A stretch of DNA of 64,000 nucleotides from Parahaliea mediterranea. Its GTDB lineage: Bacteria > Pseudomonadota > Gammaproteobacteria > Pseudomonadales > Halieaceae. Below the pieces are notes generated by a model. It was not told the origin of the DNA and did not search any database. It saw only the letters and a list, made by a program, of their open reading frames with translations. The stretch is from assembly GCF_017255185.1 (NCBI RefSeq), contig NZ_JAFKCZ010000022.1, positions 1 to 64,000 of the forward strand, given 5' to 3'. Positions 25,764-33,101 of this stretch are shown in pieces. The position numbers were made by a program, and so were the translations under genes. Position 1 is the first letter of the stretch; each line of letters starts with the position of its first letter.

Positions 25764-26298
25764 GCTGGGCCGGTGTAGTCAACGCTGCGCGATATCCCCC
25801 TGTGGGGCGGAATTCATTCCGCCGCTGTTTGGTCGAATGAATTCGACCCTACACGTTGCGCGATATCCCCCCTGTGGGGCGGTATTCATTCCGCCGCTGT
25901 TTGGTCGAATGAATTCGACCCTGCACGTTGCGCGATATCCCCCCGGTGGGGCGGAGTTCATTCCGCCGCTGTTTGGTCGAATGAATTCGACCCTACACGC
26001 TGCGCGATATCCCCCTGTGGGGCGGAATTCATTCCGCCGCTTTTGGGGCGAATCAATTCGACCCTGCACGTTGCGCGATATCCCCCCTGTAGGGAGGAAT
26101 TCATTCCGCCGCTGTTTGGTCGAATGAATTCGACCCTACACGTTGCGCGATATCCCCCCTGTGGGGCGGTATTCATTCCGCCGCTGTTTGGTCGAATGAA
26201 TTCGACCCTACAGGCTGTGCGATATCCCCCTGTAGGGCGGAATTCATTCCGCCGCTTTTGGGGCGAATCAATTCGACTCTACGCCGCAACGGCGCGGG
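25764..26298. repeat. REP (BIME) tandem array downstream of RAYT
   Basis: Seven tandem units of about 72 bp from about 25787 to 26283, each starting near gcgatatcccc. Each unit holds two inverted REPs with different stems: GGCGGAAT/ATTCCGCC, then a spacer (gctgttt or gcttttg), then GGTCGAAT/ATTCGACC with CTAC. In most units the first REP foot is GTGG rather than GTAG. Unit variants carry point changes (for example one AGGAGGAA stem and two GGCGAATCAATT arms), so the array is ageing. No gene is seen in this stretch. Confidence 0.9.
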
Positions 26299-27600
26299 CT
26301 AGAGGGCCTTGAAAAACACCTTCGAATTGCGCTGCAGGTTGTACAGCTGCTGTTTCTGTCCGGGCAGCGCGTCGCGGGAGCGCTCCTCGAAACCCTGCTC
26401 GATAAACCAGTGCGCGGTCTGGGTGGTGAGCACGAAGACCCGGTCCAGTCCTTGCTTGCGGGCTTCCTGCTCCAGCTCGCGCAGCAGGCGCTGGCCGCGG
26501 TGGCCGCCGCGGTATTCGGGGTGGGAGACAATGCAGGCCAGTTCGCCGCAGCCCTCCTCGGGGAAGGGGTAGAGCGCGGCGCAGGCGAGGATGCGGCCGT
26601 CCCGCTCCAGCAGGCGGAAGTGACGGATTTCGGTCTCCAGCAATTCGCGGGAACGCTTCAGCAGCACGCCCTGATGCTCCAGCGGTTCGATCAGCTCCAG
26701 GATGCCGCCCACGTCGTCGATGGTCGCGGTGCGAGACTGTTCGTAGTCGTCCTTGGCCACCAGTGTGCCGCTGCCGTCGTGGGTGAACAGTTCCTCCAGC
26801 ATCGCGCAGTCGTCGCGGTAGCTGATCACCTGGCAGCGCTCCACGCCCGCCAGGCAGGCGCGGCGGGCGGTTTCCGCCAGACGGGCCTGGTCTTCGTCGG
26901 CGAAGGCGCGCTGTGTCATGTTGCCCACCGCCAGCTGCCGCAGCAGCTGGCCGCTGTCGTCCTGCAGGCCCTGGGCGGCGCCGAACAGCAGCAGCTTGTC
27001 GGCGCCGATGGCGGACGCGCAGTGCACCGCGATGTCCTCCAGGGTGAGGTTGAAGATCTCGCCGGTGGGCGAGTAGCCCAGTGGCGACAGCAGCACGATG
27101 GAGCCCGCCGCGAGCTGTTCGCGGATGCCGGCCACGTCCACCCGGCGCACGCGGCCGGTGTGCTGGTAGTCGGTGCCGTTGACCACGCCGATGGGACGTG
27201 CGGTGACGAAGTTGCCCGAGCACACCCGGATACTGGCGCCCTGCATCGGCGAGTTGGGCAGTCCCATGGACAGCAGCGCCTCGATTTGCGCGCGCAGGGA
27301 GCCGGCGGCATCGGTGACGTGGCCCATGGCCGCGCTGTCGGTAATCCGCATGCCGTCCTGGAAGCGGCTCTCGATACCGGCGGCCCGCAGCCGCTCGCCG
27401 ATCTGCGGCCGGTTGCCGTGTACCAGCACCAGGCGCACGCCCAGGCTATTCAGCAGCGCGATGTCGTGGATGATGGTGGGGAAGTTGGCGTGCTGCGCGG
27501 CCTCGCCCCCCAGCATCAACACGAAGGTCTTGCCCCGGTGCGCGTTGATGTAGGGGGCGGTATTCCTGAACCAGCGAATGTGTTCCCGACTCGGGGTCAT
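26299..27600 (-). CDS. argA: Amino-acid N-acetyltransferase (N-acetylglutamate synthase)
   Basis: First step of arginine synthesis, acetylating glutamate with acetyl-CoA. 433 residues with two domains: an N-terminal amino-acid-kinase fold (about 1-290: TFVLMLGGEAAQ, LVLVHGNRPQIGERL), which binds arginine, and a C-terminal GNAT acetyltransferase (about 295-433: IEPLEHQGVLLKRS, YRGGHRGQRLLRELEQEA). The length matches E. coli ArgA (443). argE lies upstream beyond a REP cluster. A ribosome site AGGAC precedes the ATG. Confidence 0.95.
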   Translation of the reverse strand: MTPSREHIRWFRNTAPYINAHRGKTFVLMLGGEAAQHANFPTIIHDIALLNSLGVRLVLVHGNRPQIGERLRAAGIESRFQDGMRITDSAAMGHVTDAAGSLRAQIEALLSMGLPNSPMQGASIRVCSGNFVTARPIGVVNGTDYQHTGRVRRVDVAGIREQLAAGSIVLLSPLGYSPTGEIFNLTLEDIAVHCASAIGADKLLLFGAAQGLQDDSGQLLRQLAVGNMTQRAFADEDQARLAETARRACLAGVERCQVISYRDDCAMLEELFTHDGSGTLVAKDDYEQSRTATIDDVGGILELIEPLEHQGVLLKRSRELLETEIRHFRLLERDGRILACAALYPFPEEGCGELACIVSHPEYRGGHRGQRLLRELEQEARKQGLDRVFVLTTQTAHWFIEQGFEERSRDALPGQKQQLYNLQRNSKVFFKAL

Positions 27601-27972
27601 GTCCTGTCGTTGTCCGATGCATCGATTAAAGGAGCAAGGTTACCGAATGGCCGGCCGTTGCACTAATGGCAATTTTGCACACCGCGGCATGCCGGCTTGG
27701 CGGGGCATTCCTGCAGCCGGGGTCGTGTGCATTCAGGTTTGCGGGTTGGGTGGTTCTGTCGTGGGCGGGTGAATTCGACCCTATGGGGTGGGGGTTGTGG
27801 TCGAAGGAGTTCGACACTATGGGGTGAAGGTTATGGTCGAATGAATTCGACCCTACAGGGGGGGGGGATGATTTTCCTGTAGGGCCGAATTCATTCGGCC
27901 AATGGGCGGGAGAATCCACCTGTGGGGCCGAATTCATTCGGCCAATGCCCGTGGCCGCGTCACCCGGGCCCG
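27601..27972. repeat. REP cluster between argE and argA
   Basis: Five REP copies: two worn (about 27766-27785 and 27797-27818), one intact inverted (27835-27856, CTAC foot), and two direct with stem GGCCGAA (27878-27899 with GTAG, 27921-27942 with GTGG). The spacing is irregular, unlike the tandem arrays elsewhere. An argA promoter must lie at its argA-proximal end, but I cannot place it. Confidence 0.85.
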
Positions 27973-29124
27973 CTACAGGCAATAGTGGGCGATAAACTGC
28001 TCCAGCAATCGCACACAGGGTTTGAGCTGATCCAGCTCCAGGTACTCGTCCGGCTGGTGGGCCCGGTCGATGGAGCCCGGCCCCATGACAATGGTCTCCA
28101 TGCCCAGTTGTTGCAGGAAGGGCGCCTCGGTGGCGAAGGCGACGCTCTCGGCGCGGTGGCCGGTGAGCTGCTCCGCTACCCGTACCAGCTCGCTGTCCGC
28201 GCCCTGCTCGAAGGGCGGTACGCTCTTGACCAGCGGGTCCAGTTCGATGGCTACGCCGCGGCGCTCGGCAATGGCCCGCAGGCGCTGGTCCAGTTCCTCG
28301 CGCACCGCGCGGTCGTCGCCGTCGGGGGTCATGCGCAGGTCGATGTGCAGCTCGCTGCGTCCGCAAATGCGGTTGGGACTGTCGCCGCCGTGAATGCAGC
28401 CGAGATTCAGGGTGGGCACCGCCACCGCGAAGGCGGGGTTGGCATAGCGTTGTCCGAGCAGCTCGCGGTAGCCGATCAGGTCGCCCAGGACCTCGTGCAT
28501 CGCTTCCAGCGCACTGTTGCCCAGGGCGGGGTTGGAGGAGTGCCCGGACTGCCCGGTGATGCGCACCGCCTCCATCATGATGCCCTTGTGCATGCGCACC
28601 GGCACCAGGGAGGTGGGCTCGCCGATGATCGCCGCCCGCGCCCGGGGGCGCCCCGCCGTCGCCAGCGCCCGGGCGCCGTTCATCGAGCTCTCCTCGTCGG
28701 CGGTGGCGAGTACGATCAGCGGCTGGCGCAGGGGCTTGTCCAGGAAGCTCCGCGCCGCCGCCAGCACCAGGGGGAAAAAGCCCTTCATGTCGGTGCTGCC
28801 CAGGCCGTAGAGCCGCGCGTCGCGCTCGCACAGCGACAGCGGGTCGCTGCGCCAGCGGCCCTCGTCGAAGGGCACGGTGTCGGTGTGGCCCGCCAGCACC
28901 AGGCCGCCCGGCCCGCTGCCTAGGGTGGCGACCAGGTTGGCCTTGCGGCCGTCGTCGGTGATGTCGAGGATTTCCGTCGCGAAGCCCAGGTCCGCCAGCC
29001 AGCCCTCGAGCAGTTCCACCACTGCGCGGTTGCCCTGGTCCCAGGAGGGGTCGGTGGAGCTGACCGAAGCCGTGCCCACCAGCGCCTGCAGCTGGCGGAT
29101 GATCTGTTGTTCGGGCAGGGGCAT
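27973..29124 (-). CDS. argE: Acetylornithine deacetylase
   Basis: M20-family zinc hydrolase that frees ornithine from N2-acetylornithine. 383 residues, as E. coli ArgE. Metal ligands are seen in order: LAGHTDTVPFDEG (His), GLGSTDMKGFF (Asp), ATADEESSMNGA (Glu pair) and a late GSIDRAHQPDEYL (His). A dimerisation insert occupies about 180-290. Together with argA it suggests the linear rather than the cyclic arginine pathway, though argJ could be elsewhere. Confidence 0.93.
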   Translation of the reverse strand: MPLPEQQIIRQLQALVGTASVSSTDPSWDQGNRAVVELLEGWLADLGFATEILDITDDGRKANLVATLGSGPGGLVLAGHTDTVPFDEGRWRSDPLSLCERDARLYGLGSTDMKGFFPLVLAAARSFLDKPLRQPLIVLATADEESSMNGARALATAGRPRARAAIIGEPTSLVPVRMHKGIMMEAVRITGQSGHSSNPALGNSALEAMHEVLGDLIGYRELLGQRYANPAFAVAVPTLNLGCIHGGDSPNRICGRSELHIDLRMTPDGDDRAVREELDQRLRAIAERRGVAIELDPLVKSVPPFEQGADSELVRVAEQLTGHRAESVAFATEAPFLQQLGMETIVMGPGSIDRAHQPDEYLELDQLKPCVRLLEQFIAHYCL

Positions 29125-29207
29125 AGGGAGGGGCGCCAGTGGCGGGATTGTTCCCGGGGGTCAGGGCACGTTAGCCCCCGGGAGCGCGGCTCGTCAACTG
29201 CGGGGCG

Positions 29208-30485
29208 TCAGGCGAATATGCCCCGGAACATGAAGAAGAACACGATCGCCAGGCCGGCCCCGGCCGGCAGGGTGATGATCCAGGACATGAAGATCTGGCC
29301 GATGGTACGCAGGTTGAGCGCCGCGATGCCGCGGGCGAAGCCCACGCCCAGTACTGCGCCCACCAGGGTGTGGGTGGTGGAGATGGGCAGGCCGGTGGCG
29401 GAGGCGACCACCACCGTGGAGGCCGCCCCCAGTTCGGCGGCGAAGCCGCGGCTGGGGGTGAGCTCGGTGATCTTGCGGCCCACGGTGGCAATCACTTTCC
29501 AGCCATAGGTGGCCAGGCCGACCACGATGCCGGCGGCCCCCACCAGCAGGATCCACCAGGGCAGCGCGGCCTTGGCGGCGATTTCACCCCCGGACTGGAT
29601 GGTGCTGGCGATGGCGGCCAGCGGGCCCACCGCGTTGGCCACGTCGTTGGAGCCGTGGGCGAAGGCCATGGAGCAGGCGGTGAACACCATCAGGATGGCG
29701 AACACCCGCTCCACGTTGGCGAAGCGGTGTTCCTGGTTGGGCTGTTCCTTGATCCGGGTCAGCAGCCAGGCGCCGAACGCCGCCACCACCAGGCCGGCCG
29801 CCGCCGACACCGGGATGGCGTTGGCGAACTTGCTGCCCAGGCCCAGGTCGAATTCGACGCCGAGATGCTTCAGGCCCTTCAGCAGGGTGACCATGGAGAT
29901 CATGAAGCCGACCATCCACATGTACACGGGGATAAAGCGCTTGGCGCGCTGGAAGGGGTCGTCCGTATCGAGAATCAGGACCTTCACGCTCATGAACAGG
30001 CCAAAGGAGATGGTGCCCGCCAGCACCGGCGACACCACCCAGCTGGCGACGATGGTGCCCACCTTGTCCCAGTGGATGGCGTCCACCGAAATACCCACCG
30101 AGGCGAAGCCGACGATGGCGCCGACGATGGAGTGGGTGGTGGAGACCGGCCAGCCCTTCAGCGAGGCGATCAGCAGCCAGGTGCCCGCCGCCAGCAGCGC
30201 CGAGAGCATGCCAAAGACCATCAGTTCGGGTGAATCCTCCAGGGAGGCGGGGTCGATAATGCCCTTGCGGATGGTGGAGGTGACCTCCCCGCCGGCGAGG
30301 TAGGCGCCGAGGAATTCGAAGATCATGGCCACCAGGATGGCCTGCTTGATGGTCAGGGCGCGGGAGCCCACCGAGGTGCCCATGGCGTTGGCGACGTCGT
30401 TGGCGCCGATACCCCAGGCCATGAAAAAGCCGAAACAACAGGCGATGATCAGCAGTGTGCTGCCGTGGGCTGCGATGATGTCCAT
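29208..30485 (-). CDS. pit: Low-affinity inorganic phosphate transporter (Pit family)
   Basis: Inner-membrane Pi:cation symporter, 425 residues with about ten hydrophobic spans. Both PHO-4 signature repeats are present: GANDVANAMGTSVGSRAL near residue 27 and HGSNDVANAVGPLAAI near 270. A hydrophilic loop (DTDDPFQRAKRFIPVY) splits the halves. It starts 12 bases after the stop of the DUF47 gene, so the two are cotranscribed; this pairing is common and the DUF47 protein is taken to regulate the transporter. Confidence 0.94.
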   Translation of the reverse strand: MDIIAAHGSTLLIIACCFGFFMAWGIGANDVANAMGTSVGSRALTIKQAILVAMIFEFLGAYLAGGEVTSTIRKGIIDPASLEDSPELMVFGMLSALLAAGTWLLIASLKGWPVSTTHSIVGAIVGFASVGISVDAIHWDKVGTIVASWVVSPVLAGTISFGLFMSVKVLILDTDDPFQRAKRFIPVYMWMVGFMISMVTLLKGLKHLGVEFDLGLGSKFANAIPVSAAAGLVVAAFGAWLLTRIKEQPNQEHRFANVERVFAILMVFTACSMAFAHGSNDVANAVGPLAAIASTIQSGGEIAAKAALPWWILLVGAAGIVVGLATYGWKVIATVGRKITELTPSRGFAAELGAASTVVVASATGLPISTTHTLVGAVLGVGFARGIAALNLRTIGQIFMSWIITLPAGAGLAIVFFFMFRGIFA

Positions 30486-30497
30486 GGGTGCGCCTTC

Positions 30498-31178
30498 TTA
30501 CTTTGCCATCAGGATCTGCAGGCGGTGACCGACCCGCTCTGCGGCGTCGGCCAGGGCGGCCAGCAGTTCGATAATCTTGTAGTAGAACATCACGTCCACC
30601 GGGGGCAGCTCGCTCTCCATCTTGAACAGCTTGCCGCGCAGCGCCTCCGACTGTTTGTCGGTGCGGCCCTCCAGTTTTTCCAGTTCCTTGATCATGCCCT
30701 CGACGCGCTTGACCTCGCGGCCGGTGAAGCCGACTTCGAGCAGCTCGTCCAGCTCGCGGATCGCCAGCAGCGCCTGCCCGGTGGTGTCGGCGCAGGTGCC
30801 CACCAGTTCGGTGAGCGGCTGTTGCAGCGCCTCGGGGAACTGCATCTGCCGGCCGAGAATCAGCCCGGAGATGTCCTTGGCGATATTGGCCACGTGATCC
30901 TGGATGGTTACCAGCTCCAGCAGGTCGGACCGGGGTACCGGCAGGAACAGGCTCTTGGGAAGGTGACGGCGCACCGAGCGCTTGAGCTTGTCGGCGCTGC
31001 GCTCGGCCCTGCCGATATCCTTGAACAGGGACTCGGCCTCGGCCCAGTCGGCTTTGGCGCTGGCCGCAAAGAACAGGGGCAGTAGCTGGGACGCCTCGTG
31101 CGCCACCTGCATGTGTTCCTGGATGGGTCCGATGGGCGACCTGCCGAACAGGCTGCCGAGGGGGTTCGATCCCGCCAT
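30498..31178 (-). CDS. DUF47 / PhoU-like phosphate transport regulator
   Basis: All-helical protein of about 226 residues of the TIGR00153/DUF47 family, structurally like PhoU. It has the expected N-terminal SLFGRSPIGPIQEHMQVAHE, the LFLPVPRSDLLELVTIQDHV segment and late DVMFYYKIIELLAALADAAE. It is the first gene of the unit with pit. The ATG at 31178 is preferred because GGGAG lies seven bases upstream; for the ATG at 31184 the spacing would be only one base. Confidence 0.9.
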   Translation of the reverse strand: MAGSNPLGSLFGRSPIGPIQEHMQVAHEASQLLPLFFAASAKADWAEAESLFKDIGRAERSADKLKRSVRRHLPKSLFLPVPRSDLLELVTIQDHVANIAKDISGLILGRQMQFPEALQQPLTELVGTCADTTGQALLAIRELDELLEVGFTGREVKRVEGMIKELEKLEGRTDKQSEALRGKLFKMESELPPVDVMFYYKIIELLAALADAAERVGHRLQILMAK

Positions 31179-31294
31179 AGTCATACTCCCGGTCGATTGG
31201 CGCGCAGTATAGGGCCTCGCACCGTCGATGCAACAACCGGCGCGTCACTGCCCCGACCCTGTGATAGCATGCAGGCCAGACTTCGGCAACGGCG

Positions 31295-33085
31295 ATGGAA
31301 CCCCGGGCAATGTCCGCACAGATCGACGCGCAGATGGTGGAAGCGCCACTCACCCTGGCATTTCTGGTCAAGGCCCTGCACTCCGACGGGCGCCTGTCTG
31401 CCGCCGAGGCCTCGCGCCTGGGCTCGGCCAGCATCAAGGCGGTGCATCCGCTGGTCTTTCTCGCCGAGCAGAAGCTCGCCGACGGCGCGCGCCCGGGCAA
31501 GGTGCTGGAGATGGACAACCTGCTGCACTGGCTGGCGGCGCGCACCGACCAGAGTGTGTACCGCATCGACCCGCTCAAGATCAATGTCACCGCGGTGGCG
31601 GAAGTGATGTCGCGGGCCTTCGCCCAGCGCCACCGCATCCTGGCGGTGGAAGTGCATCCGGACGAGGTGGTGATCGCCAGCGCCGAGCCCTACGTGCGGG
31701 CCTGGGAAAACAACCTGGAGCATGTGCTGCGCAAGCGGATTCGCCGGGTGCTGGCGGACCCGCGGGACATCGCCCGCCACACCGCCGAGTTCTACACCAT
31801 GGCCGGCTCGGTGCGCGGCGCCCACGGCGCCAGCCGCCCGGAGGCCGCCCCCGGCATCACCAACCTGGAGCAGATGCTGGACCTGGGGTCCATGAAGGAG
31901 GTGGACGCCAACGACCAGCACGTGGTCAGCATCGTGGACTGGCTGCTGCAGTACGCCTTCGAGCAGCGCGCCTCGGATATCCACATCGAGCCGCGGCGCA
32001 ATGTGGGCAACGTGCGCTTTCGCATCGACGGGGTCCTGCACAGCGTGTATGAGCTGCCGCAGCAGGTGGCGGCGGCGGTCACCAGCCGGATCAAGATCCT
32101 GGGGCGCATGGACGTGGCGGAAAAGCGCCGCCCCCAGGACGGTCGCCTGAAGACCCGGACCCCCGCGGGCAACGAGGTGGAGCTGCGCCTGGCGACCCTG
32201 CCCACCGCCTTCGGCGAGAAGCTGGTGATGCGCATCTTCGACCCGGACGTGCTGCAGAAATCCTTCGAGCAACTGGGCCTGGCGGACGAGGACCTGCGCC
32301 GCTGGAACGCCATGACCGGGGCCGGCAACGGTATCGTGCTGGTCACCGGCCCCACCGGTTCCGGCAAGACCACCACCCTCTATTCCACCCTGCGCAAGCT
32401 GGCCACCCCCGAGGTCAATGTGTGCACCATCGAGGACCCGATCGAGATGGTCGAGGGGGCCTTCAACCAGATGCAGGTGAACCACGGCATCGGCCTGGAT
32501 TTTTCCACCGGCGTGCGCGCCCTGATGCGCCAGGACCCGGATATCATCATGGTGGGCGAGATCCGCGACCTGGAGACCGCCAGCATGGCGGTACAGGCGG
32601 CGCTCACCGGCCACCTGGTGCTGTCTACCCTGCACACCAACGACTCCCCCAGTTCCATCTCCCGCCTGCTGGAGCTCGGCGTGCCCGCCTACCTGATCAA
32701 GGCCACCGTGCGGGGGGTGATGTCGCAGCGCCTGGTGCGCATCCTGTGCCCGGAGTGCAAGCAGTTCGCGGCCACCGATGTCGAGGCCTGGCAACAGCTG
32801 GTGGAGCCTTACACCGTCAGCCCGCCGGAGCGGATCGCCCACCCCGTGGGCTGCCGCGCCTGCCGCGACACCGGTTACATCGGCCGCCAGGGCATCTACG
32901 AGGTGCTGGTGAACTCCCCCGCGGTGCAGGAGGAGATCACCCCGCACATGGAGACCGCCCGCATCCGCCGCCTGGCCATGTCCGAGGGCATGCAGACCCT
33001 GCGCCTGAGCGGCGCCGGCCGGGTCGCGCGCGGCCAGACCACGATCGAGGAGGTCATGCGCGTGGCCCCGGTACTCGACGCCTGA
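31295..33085 (+). CDS. GspE/PilB-family secretion or pilus ATPase, orphan
   Basis: Hexameric assembly ATPase of type II secretion or type IV pilus kind, 596 residues. The N-terminal domain (about 1-190) is not clearly of the MshE type. The C-terminal ATPase contains Walker A GPTGSGKTTTLYS near residue 352, an Asp-box region, Walker B DIIMVGEIRDLETA and a His box HLVLSTLHTNDS. A tetracysteine zinc module follows (CPEC, then CRACRDTGYIGRQGIYEVL). No other secretion or pilus gene is in the window, so its partner machine is elsewhere or missing. Starts at 31295 and 31310 are both possible. It is 16 bases upstream of glnE. Confidence 0.88.
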   Translation: MEPRAMSAQIDAQMVEAPLTLAFLVKALHSDGRLSAAEASRLGSASIKAVHPLVFLAEQKLADGARPGKVLEMDNLLHWLAARTDQSVYRIDPLKINVTAVAEVMSRAFAQRHRILAVEVHPDEVVIASAEPYVRAWENNLEHVLRKRIRRVLADPRDIARHTAEFYTMAGSVRGAHGASRPEAAPGITNLEQMLDLGSMKEVDANDQHVVSIVDWLLQYAFEQRASDIHIEPRRNVGNVRFRIDGVLHSVYELPQQVAAAVTSRIKILGRMDVAEKRRPQDGRLKTRTPAGNEVELRLATLPTAFGEKLVMRIFDPDVLQKSFEQLGLADEDLRRWNAMTGAGNGIVLVTGPTGSGKTTTLYSTLRKLATPEVNVCTIEDPIEMVEGAFNQMQVNHGIGLDFSTGVRALMRQDPDIIMVGEIRDLETASMAVQAALTGHLVLSTLHTNDSPSSISRLLELGVPAYLIKATVRGVMSQRLVRILCPECKQFAATDVEAWQQLVEPYTVSPPERIAHPVGCRACRDTGYIGRQGIYEVLVNSPAVQEEITPHMETARIRRLAMSEGMQTLRLSGAGRVARGQTTIEEVMRVAPVLDA

Positions 33086-33101
33086 GGGAGGTGCTAGCGC
33101 G

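Noticed and set aside
25787-26283. CRISPR array
   Set aside because: Same reason: repeated linkers, inverted REP pairs and an adjacent RAYT.
25764-26298. Short open frames repeated across the array (NSFRR or EFIRP-like peptides)
   Set aside because: They arise from translating the REP sequence itself; they have no ribosome site and no conserved product.
31295-33085. Part of a type II secretion or pilus operon
   Set aside because: Neighbours are glnE, ilvE and phosphate genes; no pseudopilin, secretin or platform gene in the window.
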